A DNA stretch of 64,000 bases from Combretum micranthum. Lineage: Eukaryota > Streptophyta > Magnoliopsida > Myrtales > Combretaceae. A program made the translations under genes and the position numbers. Positions within the stretch are counted from its first letter, which is position 1. Each line of letters starts with the position of its first letter. Positions 1-12,120 of this stretch are shown here, piece after piece. The stretch spans positions 62,001 through 126,000 of the forward strand of contig JAMXBD010000578.1 in the NCBI GenBank assembly GCA_024138025.1, read 5' to 3'. Below the pieces are notes generated by a model. It saw only the letters and a list, made by a program, of their open reading frames with translations. It was not told where the DNA came from and searched no databases.

Positions 1-120
1 TGTGATAGAGTCAAGCAATTGAAGCTTGAGAAGATCCATACTGATGATAATGCATCAGATATGATGACCAAAGCTCTACCAAAAGAGAAGATCACTTGTT
101 GCAGAAGATTACAAGAGTGA
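1..120 (+). CDS. Copia polyprotein, C-terminal RNase H tail (partial)
   Basis: Frame 1 is open from the first base to a TGA at 118-120, giving 39 residues. It includes KIHTDDNASDMMTKALPKEK, the hallmark end of plant copia RNase H (KIHTxxNxxDxxTKxLP). The N-terminal part is outside the window. In an intact element this tail belongs to the RNase H that removes RNA from the cDNA hybrid inside the virus-like particle. No break is seen in this short piece. Confidence is high for the family, and unknown for activity. Confidence 0.85.
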   Translation, partial: CDRVKQLKLEKIHTDDNASDMMTKALPKEKITCCRRLQE

Positions 121-340
121 TGGAACTCCCATATGAGTTGGAGGGGAGTTTGTTGGATATAAATCTAACACATATAGGTCTATATCCAAGGGGATCCTAA
201 GTACAGGGTTTATACTTAGATGAAAGGGTGTGTAATTCAAGAAGATTTGATGATATCAGTTATACACGGGTTGGATCGCCGCCTACATCGATTGCTGAAG
301 CCGTACACATGCACTCTCCCCATATGAGTTGGAGGGGGTT

Positions 341-773
341 TGTTGGGTTTGGGTCCAACTTATATGGGCCCATAATATAGTAAAAAAATAAAACCCTAGA
401 TATATAAAGAGTCTTCTTCATTGTTGGCTGAAGGCAAGGAAAAGAGAAGAGAGAAAAAACACAATATACACAATCCTAAAGTTCAGAGAGAGATCTAAAG
501 AGAGGATTTGTTGTGAATCCATCAGATTGTGGTGTGATTGAGAGAGCCACTAGTATAAACTAGTGAAGATTATGTTTATATTCCATTATTGTGTTAGTAG
601 AGTTTTTTGTGTGGCGGTGGTCTCGTGGTTTTTCTCCACATTGAAGTTTTCCACATTAAATCCTGATGTTTATCATCTATTTAATTTTATTGTATTTGTT
701 AATCAATTGGGCAAGAAGAAAAAGAGCGATCTTTCCTTGAACAAAGTGAAAAAAGAGCGATCTTTTCCTAACA
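341..773 (+). repeat. Copia LTR (3' LTR)
   Basis: The LTR begins TGTTGGG right after a GGAGGGGG purine tract and ends CCTAACA, giving the expected TG...CA ends with an imperfect inverted repeat (TGTTGGG / TGTTAGG), 433 bp. A TATA-like ATATATAAAGA lies near 399-409, and a T-rich R/U5 segment at 610-690 reads like the polyadenylation region of Tork-type copia LTRs. A short direct duplication of AAGAGCGATCTTTCC-like sequence sits near the 3' end (about 722 and 753). The 5' boundary is ambiguous because another purine tract plus TGTTGGATAT occurs at 151. Confidence 0.7.
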
Positions 774-1999
774 CACACATATATATATACACATTGGACA
801 CATGAGGATCAATGTCATGCCGTAAAACCACAAAAAACATCATCGGGTACTTTAACGATGATTTCGTTGAAATAAAAAGAATAATGGAATAGAGATCGAC
901 TCATTTTATAATATCGTAGTTGATGAAATTATCATAACAAATGTGGAGTGCATAAAGATTCTTTAGAAACGAAGAAAATAAATAAATAAATAAACATTCC
1001 AATATCTCTAACCCTTTGACAGTGGACTTGAGTTGATGGAAAAGGATGGGTATTGTTGACCTGCCGAGCCATTATTGTCTAACAATGAAATTCTAAAAAT
1101 GTATTAAATGAGATTGATGTGATGTACCTATTTATTTATTTTGTGATAAATAGATTAATGCTTGTGTTTAACCAAAATGTAAATAAAATATATATAAATA
1201 CAGGGAATATATTTTTTTGACGTTTGTGAAGGAATGAGCACGGTGATTAATCTATGCATTGGATATGTTTTTACAGTGTTGATGTTATACAAACAAAGAT
1301 GTTTTAAGGCGTGTTAATGATGATGAAATTGAAAAATATTAATTATCTGGAACAACCATCATCTATGATGGGGTTTTGTGTTAATTTAATTAATTATACA
1401 AACGACATTCTAATAAAAAAAAAACCGTGTTGTTGTAACTAATAATAATATTATTATCGATATCACGGCAGAATGAATTTAATTTCTATATTCATATGAA
1501 GGGAGTAAAATATATACATATATATTTAGTTCTATTTATTAATATGGTTGTCTTCGTAAATATTTTCTAAGCTCCTTGTTAGATCTGTCAACTATTATTA
1601 TTATTATTATTATTAAAAGCAATTTGCACAAAACATAGTGTAGGTCTTGGTCCATAATGTCATACGTACCGTGATTATATGTGCCAATGTGCTTATGACA
1701 TCATGACCCCAAGTTTGTTGATTTTGGAAATATAAGTGTGGGTAACAAAGACAAATTCTTTAGTGATTATTTTTGGACACCATCAATGCCTCAAAACGGG
1801 CTTATGATTATTGATTTTAGTTTAATTAGAGTAATTGATAAATTAGGAAACCCATACTTTTAAATGGTAAAATGATCTTAGACATTAGTTTAGGTTCATG
1901 GCTAAATGAATTAAATTATGTTAGGAATTTACTAATATAAGCTTAGCTAATTTCTTAGGGTCAATAAACTAATTTAACTCTTTTTGGTCTATTCCAATA
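774..1999. other. AT-rich intergenic DNA, no gene seen
   Basis: No coding frame with family similarity was seen on either strand. The stretch has runs of A and T, an (ATT)n microsatellite at about 1593-1615 and (AAAT)n at about 980-992. Nothing else is supportable. Confidence 0.6.
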
Positions 2000-3833
2000 T
2001 TAATAGGCCACAAATTACTCAATTTGATTTTTCTTAGAGCTTCAGGGTTTTAAATCAAAGCAATTACCCAACTACACCTTATGGACTTAAAAATCCATAA
2101 TATGAGTCTAAAACCATTACCTAACATCAATTGGGCCTATTTCTAAAATGTTTAAATCCATATAAAATTTTCGATATTGAATTACCTAGTGGTCTCACAT
2201 AACATTTCTTGAGTCACAAGCCTTAAGACATACCTAGTAGGCCTAAGTAGGAATTTAGAAGACCCGATAACTTAAATTAAATTTAAATTACATTTGAATT
2301 GGGCTTTTACTTATTCTTAGGTCAAATACCCAGTTTCACTCAGTTAGGCTTAATTCAAGTATAAATTCCTTAAAGCCCATTACTCTAAATATCAAAAGAC
2401 TTAATCAAACTCTTATTAGGCCTAGTTTAAGACCCTGAAGACCTAATACCTCTAAATAAGAAATTCAATCTCTTATATACTTGCGAGCTTAATCCAAACT
2501 ATTTAAGCTCATTACCCTAAATGAAATCTAATTCAACATGTCAAGGCCTTATGTGTACAAACATATATAATACCTCACTTTATGGATAACAAAACATAAG
2601 TGAATAAAAGATAAGAATTAAATAGTTGATTACAATATGAAATATCTTTATACAGATACTATTGCTTCCAACGTACCTTCTAGTCCACTTTCTGATTTGT
2701 ACCAAACGTAGACTCTATATCAAGTATGCATTAACATGCATGTTGCTTGGTTATGATAGGTACTTCCAAATGAATTAACACTTAAAGACAGCTAATAATA
2801 ATCATTTAGTGATTGACTGTGCATGGTCTTTCTTAGACCTGGATTGATGAGGGACAACCTTGCTAGGTGATGCCATCACGGTAGTCAGGCGCTTAGGCTA
2901 TCGATGATGGCTCAGTGGGTAGCTGCTAAGGGAAATGGTAGCAGAATAATGTCTACTTACACTCAATGAGAAGTTACACTTGCACAGCTTAGAATCGTAG
3001 GCTCCGTCAAACTTAACAATGTGATAGATTGAAATAAGTAAATATGCGTAACGGCTGTAACACCTAGAATAACCTATTACTTGTTAGAGATAAGAGATAT
3101 ATGTATTCGACCTATCTATAACAACCTTCTGAGTAATTGCTACTACTCAGGACCCCTAGGTTCTCAACGTATTGCCAGAGTGTGAGTGCTTCTCTACTGA
3201 TTGCCATATTTAAATTAAAGATATAAAATTGTTGGTTGTTGCATTGCATCTAGATTATGTGCATGTCATTCATTCCACATGTGCTTGAGTTGTTGTGTAT
3301 TGGGCTTTAGCTCCCTCTTTTTCTTTTTCAGGTGACGGTGATGATGATGATTGTTATGACTATGAGGATTATGGTATCAACTTCGAAGGTCTTATTGAGG
3401 AGTTTAACAAGTAGTCTCGCATTTGACCTGATGATTATGCCAAGAGTGGACCATGTGCATTTTGATGCATATAGATTTAGAGGGCCTCCTTTTGAGCCCT
3501 ACTTTTTTATAGTGTTTAGCGTCTCGGTTTAACTTATGTTGTATAAGATACTTAAACATGTCCGTTTTACTTTTGATACTTTTATTTTTGGTATCACGAG
3601 ATATCCCGAGATTATTTTCAAAATCGTTTTATCTTATGTTTATGTATATATTGGTTACTCACAGGAGTACTTAATTTAAAAAAAAAAATCTTTACTTTTC
3701 TGCTACATTTCAAATGTTTTCCAAAACTAATTAAATGGTTTCAAAATCTAAAATTGGATAGAAAACAGTTGTGATAAATAAAAGTATTACACATGGTAAA
3801 ACTGAGTACGCATAGACACTGTTCGGGGCCTGA
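2000..3833 (-). mobile_element. Worn LTR-like sequence of a Ty3/gypsy element (tentative)
   Basis: Read on the minus strand, the right end is a purine-rich AAGTGAGAGGA followed by TGTCAGGCCCCGAACAG, which resembles a polypurine tract joined to the TGTCA start of a chromovirus-type LTR. About 500 bp further on this strand comes a CTGAAAAAGAAAAAGAGGGAGC-type block like those in some plant gypsy LTRs. The far (left) boundary is not found and is only a rough placement. No pol sequence is recognised beyond 3833. The element could be a solo LTR or unrelated repeat DNA. Confidence 0.35.
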
Positions 3834-4649
3834 CAAATCCTCTCACTTAAAGAAACTACTGCCATTTCACTTATAAGAGAAACAGCTTTCACCACAAAAC
3901 CCAGTAAGAAGTCTAATTAATTGAAATAAAATATGATATAATCATCACCAAATATCCTTCATGAACTACAATTTCACTTAAATAAAATCCACACCCCTCC
4001 TCTTCTTTCAATGTGGAAGCACCCTCCTTGTTTCCTACTAAATTCTACAACATCAACCCATCATAAACTTCCTTAAATGCTCTTCCAGTACTAACAAATC
4101 AAGGAGAAAAGAAACACTACCTCCTACTTACAACTCTTAGGAACAAGAAGAAAGAATAACTTACTTTCATTATAAATAAAGGTAAGAAACTCCCCTAATA
4201 TTTTCAGTTGGCAACTACATTATACTAAGTCTAATGATTTAAAAAATTCTTTCTATTAGCAGTGGCTTCTTTAGAGGAAGAGGAACCATCTCTAAATCTC
4301 ACTCAAGGCTAATGTAATGCTCTTCATCCCTAAAGTATCCTTGTAAGCTGCATTGAATACATGACAATACTTAGAATCACCTTGAAGGAAGAGTGAGATA
4401 CTCTATCTTCGTGTTTAAGCATTTCATCATGTAACATTTAAACTAAGTATGAAGGGTAAAGGGATTGGCATATCTAAAAGAATAGAGAAGTCCTATACTT
4501 CTGAAACATGGTCACTTTGATTAAACTTAGTCTAACCACATAGATTAGAGGCGTATGAACTATAATAACTTCACTAATACAATGATTTATATGGTAAATA
4601 TAAGAGTAGAACTATGATAGACACTTATACATAGCAATGTTGATCAAAT
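3834..4649. other. Intergenic DNA, no gene seen
   Basis: If the LTR at 2000-3833 is real, this would be the 3' internal end of that element, but I recognise no RT, RNase H, integrase or chromodomain motif on the minus strand. It is AT-rich with no long open frame. Confidence 0.5.
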
Positions 4650-6310
4650 AAGAGTAATGTCAATCTAAGTTTAAGAGTTAAAAACAATAATAATTGAAGG
4701 ATGCACTAGCCATCATGGACGTAATTAGGATCGTGATGCACACAGAATGAGGAAAAACACCAAATACGCCTGTGATCAAGGCCTTGATTTCCTCAAAAGC
4801 TAAAAGTATCACCAATCATGACCATGATTCTAATCGTGATCTTCATCGTGCTTATGTTTAAAACCATCACGACCGTGATGAGGGAGTGATCCCCTTGGAT
4901 TTCTTTTTCAACACTTGTCATGGGCGTAATCTCCACTAAGTAGAAATTCAAAGATGTCACACCCATGATCTTGCCCCTAATATGAATCACGATATGGACA
5001 CACCTGTGATATGATGTCCTATTTCACCACCATCCCAGATAACGCCCATGATTAGCACTAAAATAAGAAGATCCTTAGATTTCTAATAGCAAACTAAGAC
5101 ACGTAAACACCTATAAGCATGTCATATTTAGTTATATATTTAGTAATGCGTACTTATCTTGTTCCTAAAAGACCCACACTTAAATTTTTCAATTGACTAC
5201 CACGGCGAGTAAGGAAAATGCACATGCGAGTAACTTTGATCTTTTTAAATTGATTGAGCTTGTAATGTAATTGCATCTATCTCAATATATGTATCTGGCA
5301 ATATGTATGGGGTTTAGGTATGGCGTGTGCTGAATGATGCTTAGATTATTAATAAACCTTGATAATTAAAGTGATAATAACTTGCGTGACAGTGATAATG
5401 AAATGCATGTTAAGGAATGTCTGGGAATTATTTGATCAACAATTAAGTCGACATGAATCTATTTGACCATCATGTTAAAAGGGAAATGAATCACATAAAT
5501 GCATAAATGGCATACAAATGGTAATCTCGTTATGTATTAACATTTTGGCTCTATGGTAATATTGAGTTTTTCCATAAATTAAAAAAAGAAAAAAGAAATC
5601 CTGGTTCCACATAAGATTACTACTGTTCCATTCGTTCCACAGAAACCAAGTAGGCATCTGAAGGAATGTTCTTGTTGTATCAACATGAAATAAGTAATAC
5701 TTAATAGAGTTTATAAGTTATAAGGTTAAGCCAAGTTGTAGGACAACCATGATATAAAAAGATAAGAAAAGGTGAATGGTATTTCTCCTTCATTAGTTCT
5801 TAGTCTCTCCTGAACATAGATTATTGATCGACTAGTTCTTCAAACCTAGTAAGAGGGCATAAATCTGTACCATATTTAGATTTGGTTATCCAAACTTGTA
5901 TTCGCTATATATGGTTGATTGTTATATTATATATGTATGTTAAATATCTTATTTAACCTTTGTTTGACATGCGATAAGATATGGTTATTTTACTAAGCTG
6001 TGGTTTGCTCACCCCCTATAGATTTACTTGGTTACAAGAATCACCATAGCTGATCTCCACACATAAGTTGAGGCTGGTACGAGTTAGCGATAAAGTCAAG
6101 ATATGAGTTAGTAGCATTTTGAGTTATAACAATGTTACGAACTAGCTACTGTACAATTATGATGCATTAAATAACACTTTAAGGATGTTATGTATTGTTG
6201 ACATTTAAGCGATCTGTATGTATACAATATTTCTTATTCAGAACAACCTTTTGATCCCAATAAAATGCAATGCCACATAGTGTTATAGTTATATGATGAT
6301 GTATGTGCCC
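4650..6310 (+). mobile_element. Worn gypsy LTR / leader-like sequence (tentative)
   Basis: Between about 4690 and 5060 there are repeated near-palindromes of the form CACGACCGTGAT, CACCCATGATC and CACACCTGTGAT. These resemble decayed CACGGCCGTG arrays common in gypsy LTRs of several plant families. Around 6000-6070 a GTTTGCTCACCCCCTATAGA block resembles the 3' part of the same LTR type. Boundaries are not defined by TG/CA ends or a target duplication. It lies immediately upstream of the gypsy pol remnant at 6450, which fits but does not prove a common origin. Confidence 0.3.
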
Positions 6311-6449
6311 TTCTAGAAGTCTCAGATCTATAGTTATGAATGTGTGGGACTTTAGCTTAACACATGGTGCCTCAATACTACTAATGTATCCTTGGGAGTG
6401 TGATAAGGATAATTTTTTGCCATAAGATTTACACCAAGGGCATTAAGGT

Positions 6450-8415
6450 ATACAACGGATATCGAGGTAAATGTAAAAGTTCCACCATCAATTTCTTTAA
6501 AAGCAATCAGGGGTTTCTTAGGTTACACGGGATTTTATACAAGATTTATTAAGGATTTCTTCAATATTGCAAGACCTTTGCCTAAATTTATTAAGGATTT
6601 CTTCATATTGCTAGACCTTTGACCAAACTCCTCGAGAAGGACATTCCATTTGTATTTGATGACAATTGCTTATAAGCATTCATTTTGAAAGGATAACTCA
6701 CCAAGGTACCTTTTTATTGTTCAAGATAGGGACCTTCGTTTTGAACTAATGTGTAATGGAAGTGATTTAGTCGTAGGAACTGTTTTAGGTCAAAGATGGG
6801 GTAAGCATTTCCTATTAATTCACTATGCAAGTAAAACACTGACACCAACTTAAGAAAATTACATGACAACTAAGAAGGAGTTGCTTGCAGTAGTGTTTGC
6901 TTTTGATAAATTCCATACTTATCTTATTTTGTTGAAGGCGATTGTGTACACTGACCATTCAATTTTGAAAATTCCATTGTCAAAGGTTGATGCTAAACCA
7001 TGACTTATTAAATGGATCCTTTTACTTTAAGAGTTTGATATTGAAATTCAAGATAAGAAAGGAGTTAAGAATTTAGTTGATGATCATCTTTCGAGACTCA
7101 TAAATCTTTACTCAAGCAACGGCATGATGAAGATATTGATGATGAATATCCCTATAAGAGGCTATATGTAATTTGAGCTATTAGTTATGCTAGTATTTAT
7201 TGGTTAGCTAACATAACAAACTACTTGTCCGGGAAAGAACTTCCCAAGGATTTAGATTATCATTAGGAGAAGAAAATTCTTTTTGGATTTGAAATATTGT
7301 TTTTTGGAAGATCCTTTTATGTTTTGAGTATATGTTAACCAAATGATCTAGAGATGTGTTTCTCATGAAGAATGGTAGGGGATTTTATTTCATTATCATA
7401 CCAGACCTATGGTGGTCACTATAGCGCAAATAAAATTGCTCAAAAAGTGCTTGAGATTGGTTTTTATTGGCTAAGCATGTTCAAGGATGCTCATGCATAT
7501 GATTTATCCCATGACCGATGTCAAAGGAAAGTGAATATTTCTAAACTTGATGAGATGCCTCAAAAGTTTATTTTGGAATGTGAAGTTTTTGATGTGTAGG
7601 GTATTGATTTCACAAGTCCATGTCCTAGTTCATATGAGAATAGATACGTCTTGGTGGTTGTGGATTATATTTTGAAATGGGTTAAAGTTCAAGCCCTAGC
7701 CATCAATAATGCCGGGGTGATCATAAAATTTTTTAAGAAGCCTTCTCCAGGTTTGGTACTCTAAGAGGCATTGATTAGATATAGAAGTACTCATTCTTGT
7801 AATTCTCAGATGGAAAAAGTGCTACCAAGATATGAAGTGCATCACTGATTAGCCACCCCCTATCATCTATAAACAAGTGAACAAGTTAGGATTTCTAACT
7901 ATGACTTGAAGAGGATCTTTGAGAAAATTGTTGTGCATAACTAAAAATATTAGATGGAACAGCTTGATGACGCTTTTATGGGCTTATTGGACTGCCTACA
8001 AAACTCCTTTGGGAACGACTCCTTATTGATTGGTCTATAGCAAAGCTTGTCACTTGTTGATGGAAATTGAACACCTTGCTTATTGGGTCATTAAAATGGC
8101 TGGTTCACATTTAGACGTAATTGGTGAGAAAGGACAATTTCATATCAACAAGCTTAATGAATGGCATCACAATGCATGTCAGAATTCTCGCTGTTGTAAG
8201 GAAAAGACCAAAATTGCTCCATGATTTAAGAATTTGCCATCCAAAGCAGTTCAGGGAAGGTAGTTCGGTCATTTTGTACAATTATAGACTCAAACTCTTC
8301 CCTTGGAAAGTTAGATCGATGGTTGGATCCTTTTATTGAATAAGTTTAACCTCATGGAGCTATGAGAGTGGAACATTCGGACAAAAGAATTTTCAAGGTT
8401 AATGGTTAGAGATCA
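6450..8415 (+). pseudogene. Degenerate Athila-like Ty3/gypsy pol (RT end, RNase H, integrase)
   Basis: Translated + frames, broken by many stops and shifts, follow the gypsy pol order. The RT end has GFYTRFIKDF at about 6530-6560. RNase H has TTKKELLAVVFAFDKFHTYL at about 6868-6930, then YTDHS and DDHLSRL. Integrase has YGGHYSANKIAQKV at 7410, HDRCQR at 7510, FDV-stop-GIDF at 7590, DYILKWV at 7660, LDDAF at 7960 and a KACHL block at 8040. The wording matches the Athila/Tat lineage rather than chromoviruses. Catalytic positions are damaged: the DGG segment reads RYRS, and the glutamate after TSGQV is arginine. Gag, protease and most of RT are missing. The 3' continuation lies beyond the inserted MITE and hAT, from 14591. 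Confidence 0.85.
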
Positions 8416-8639
8416 AGGGTTTGTTTGGATGGTTTGTTGTTTATCTATATTAGTTAGGGGTGTGCATAATATGGTTCAGTACGGTTTGCCTACCGAACTA
8501 AATCAAACCATAATAATATGATTCAGTTCTTTTTTTAAATCGAACCTAACCATATGGTTCGGTTCATAAATTTTTTGAACAAAAAAAAGGTATGGTTCGA
8601 TTCGGTTAGCGATTTGAACCATTATCGCAAATTTTTCAC

Positions 8640-9967
8640 GAACGACAAATAAGAACGTGCCTTGATTAATTTATTAACTATCTTATAAAACTTGGTAGAG
8701 GACTTGTTTGAAATGTACTATTGAATTTTATTATAATTGACCTTATTGCCGAGACTAGTAGTCATGTTTTATAGCTTTTGAACTTTTTTCATAACCAAGT
8801 TAAAGGATTAAGGAAGCTGGACCATTATGGATCGGATATACTGGAACGATAATGTTTGTAGGAATTCCTAATGTTAAAAAGTCAACACTTCTAACTTTCA
8901 GAAACAAGAAATGAAAATATCTCATGCTCTTTGAGGGAGCAAGTAATTGATTAATCAAATATAGACAATGGAAGATCTTAATTTTAGACAAAAATATTAT
9001 GAAAAAACATTAACATTGTTACTTAGAACAATTCACATAAAATAACATCTTCTCATCGATACAATACATGATATGGAAATGTATCCATGAACACATTCTA
9101 TCTCATACTTGATTAATAAATGATATCACCAATTATGGGCAATTAAAAAATGTATGATAATCTATCTTCCACTTACCGACTAAGCTTGCTTCTCGCAACA
9201 TCACCACAAACCTATATCTAACACCATTCTTTTCAAGCCTATCTAGCATTCATGCAATCCATTTTGATCACTTCTATTTAGGATGTCACGTTCTTTTCCT
9301 TGTAGAAATCAAGCATATCCTTTGTTTCCTTCATGCTTCCTATAAAGCTCCCTGTTGTTAACTTCCTCCATGCACAACATTGCAAGGAGATACCTAAAAG
9401 ATGAGAACAAATCAATCAATGATCACAATAAGATATGCAAAGAAAGATACTTAAAAAAGAGAGAAAAAAAAACATTTTCAAAAAAATTACACTATCCAGA
9501 CAAACTACAATAAGAAGTTAGGTTTCTTATACAATCCCAGTAAAAATAGAGAACACTTAATATCAGTCCAGTATTTATTTCTAGTCAAAATAAGCAAAAT
9601 AGAAACAAGGTTATCTATCACCTGGCTTGTAACCAAAAGGTTAAAGGTGACGGCAATTCTAATAACAAGGATCAGAGAAGTAATGAATACATATGAACTA
9701 ACCTTTCTTCAATCAAGGGTGGTGATATTTGAAGTAGTTGCATCCTTCAATTTATTAACTTCAATGTCTGAAGAGATATATAAGACAAAACATGTTGGTA
9801 CTTGTCAGCACATATTGAAAAAAAGATAATAAAATACTAAAATAGTAAAATCAAGTGAACAGTAACAATTTTACATGCCAAGTGGCAAGTTAAGAAATCA
9901 AACTTCAGTAAAAAACCAACAATGCTTCAAGATCCTCCTCAATGGACATTATTGGGGATTTTTTAAG
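8640..9967. other. Non-coding 3' arm of the hAT element
   Basis: Between the subterminal repeats and the transposase stop I see no coding similarity on either strand. The DNA is AT-rich with no long open frame that I recognise. It is probably 3' untranslated and internal transposon sequence. Confidence 0.5.
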
Positions 9968-12120
9968 CTAATATTGTGCACAAATGAGGGTTTCCACCAT
10001 ATTTGGACCTAAAGAGCTCCCGAAGACATCAACCACTCTCCCACCAGTGCTAAAAGCACTCTCTGAGGCTATTGTTGACAAAGGAATTGCCAGAATATCC
10101 TTTGCCATCGTAGAGAGGTTCGGGTATCCACAAAAGAGTTTCTTCCACCAAACCAAAACATCAAAACATATATCATTATCGTTAAGTTCCTCACACTCTT
10201 TTACTAAATACTTTTTCAATTCATTTTTTTTATTGCCTTTTCTCCTCCTCGGGTTTTGATGTATTAATTTCTTAACTTTCTACGTCTTTGCTCCTCATGT
10301 GTCATTTCTCCACCTAATTTTTTTTTATAGAGACCTCGTAAATTATGGGTGGGCTCTCCTTACTACGCTCAAAACAAGACTCATAAAAAACAAACAAGTT
10401 TGGGAGGGCATATTGAATTTTCCCCCATCAACCCATCTGCCTTCTCACCATTATAGACCTCTCTTACCATATAATCAACATATGACAACTTCAGCTGTGG
10501 ATCAAGAACTACATCTACAAAAGATACAACATTTATATTATTTATGTATCTCCAATACTTTTCATGTTTCCTTCTCACTCTTTCAGCCATGAGTTTATCA
10601 GATGGATCATTGCTTTTATATTCCTCTTTAATCTCATAACGAACACCCATTATTTCTTCCACAAATTGATTGTAAGTGGCATAGAGAGAGCCATAGATGC
10701 TCAATGTAGCATCATAAAATGCTTTTGAGAAAGGCAACATGTCACGTGCATATGCCCAATCGTCCTCTGTAGGCACTCTCTTCATTCTATCCTTTGCAAG
10801 TTCTAATCTAAAATTTTCATCCTTGATATCCAACAACTCAAATGCTTTCCGAAACTTCATAGCTAACTCCAACATTACATAAGTGGAATTCCATCTAGTT
10901 TCAACATCTAGAGATAGAAGTGCCTTACTATCTACAATTTATTCTACCACACAACTCTTAACTCTTGCTAATCTTATGGGAGAGGACCTCACATATCTAA
11001 CAGTTGCACGGATTCTAAATATGGAATCATCTAAATCATTCAATCCCTCCTTTATGGTTAAACTTAAAATGTGTGCATAATACCTCATGTGAAGATACTC
11101 CCTTTTCAACATGAGTGTTCCCTAGGATTGCAATCTTTTCCAATAATTGAGTGCAAAGATCATTTGAACTTGTATTGTTTGCAGTGATTGTGAGAACTTT
11201 GGTTCTGCCCCAACTTTTCAAATAAGTACGATTGCATTTTGTTATTGCCTCCCCAAAATGGCCAGTGATTTGACAAAAGCTTAAAACCTTTTTTTTTTTT
11301 TTTTTGCAATTTCCAATTATCATCAATAAAATGACACGTGAGATACAAATAACTCAAATTTTGATAAGACGTCGATGTATCAGTGGTCAAACAAACTCTA
11401 CTACTAAAATTTGAAAGATATTGCTTTAGTTTCCTCCTTTCCTCTTCGTACAACCCTAAACAATCACGTCTCAAGGTTATACAACATGGAAGATTGAGCT
11501 TAGGCTGCGGAACACTATTATACTAACAAAAGCTTCATTTTCCACAAACCTAAAAGATAATTCAGCAACTATAAAGTATAAACATCATTGCAAGCTCTCT
11601 CCTACATTTACTTTCATCAAATTAATCATTATGTTGCAGGGATAATTGCTTATTTTCAAATATGCTTGGTAAAGTTTGTTGTTTGCCCATTGCCTCTTTA
11701 TTGATAAATTGTTTGCACCTTTTTAAATGAATGTGTAACTCACTAGTTTCATTCATCCCAGAGTGCTTAAAGGTTCTTCTGCAATATTTACATCTTGCCC
11801 TCTTATCCCCCTTTTCATATGTTTTTAAAGTCATATGTAGTCAAACTTCAAATTGTCTTCTCTTAGTAGTTTTGGCAGAAGGTAGTGTGTGGGGCGAGGA
11901 GGCCCCGAGGGGGGGGGGGGTAGGGTTTGGTTGGGGTAGGGGCAAAGGAAGGGTTGAGGGGGGTATTAGGTGATGTACTAGTAGAAGGCATAATACCACT
12001 AAGGCTGATGCCACCAATCTAGTTATCATGTTCCTGTTTAATTACTGTAGCATTTTGGTTGAGAGCATCTACATTCATTGGAATTGGGTTGCTCATGCTT
12101 TGTGCATCAAATAAAGACAT
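9968..12120 (-). pseudogene. hAT transposase, RICESLEEPER-like, frameshifted
   Basis: The minus strand starts MSLFDAQSMSNPIPMNVDAL at 12120 and soon meets a stop. A BED zinc finger follows at 11834-11622 (CKYC ... HIHLKRC). The catalytic core comes next: CLTTDTSTSYQN near 11380 (the usual TTDTWTS has lost its Trp) and ITANNTSSND near 11180, where the usual DNASSND aspartate is Asn. A middle block covers 10875-10381, including the ARDMLPFSKAFYDATLSIYG stretch. The C-terminal dimerisation domain is at 10219-9968 (WWKK, YPNLSTMAKDILAIP, SESAFSTGGRV). Pieces lie in different frames with stops between, so the gene is dead. Intact relatives are ~650-750 aa, excise and insert DNA in the nucleus, and bind the element ends through the BED finger. 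A poly-G run at 11911-11922 lies in the N-terminal part. Confidence 0.9.

Larger units (their letters stand above)
1..773 (+). mobile_element. 3' end of a Ty1/copia LTR retrotransposon
   Basis: The window opens inside the last codons of a copia polyprotein (1-120). An untranslated spacer follows, with purine-rich polypurine-tract-like runs at about 138-149 and 330-339, and then an LTR. The rest of the element lies left of the window. Copia order (protease, integrase, RT, RNase H, LTR) is family knowledge; only the RNase H end and LTR are seen. Orientation is + because the pol tail precedes the purine tract and LTR. No second LTR is visible, so intactness cannot be judged. Confidence 0.85.

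Noticed and set aside
563..805. 80-codon + frame across the copia LTR
   Set aside because: It lies in the R/U5 part of the LTR and crosses the LTR end; the composition is T-rich and resembles no protein.
4690..5060. CRISPR-like or regulatory repeat array
   Set aside because: Spacing and sequence are irregular, the genome is a plant, and the words fit decayed gypsy LTR palindromes better.
9984..10592. Two + strand frames of 91 and 97 codons
   Set aside because: They are opposite to the well-supported minus-strand hAT transposase segments and have no independent similarity.
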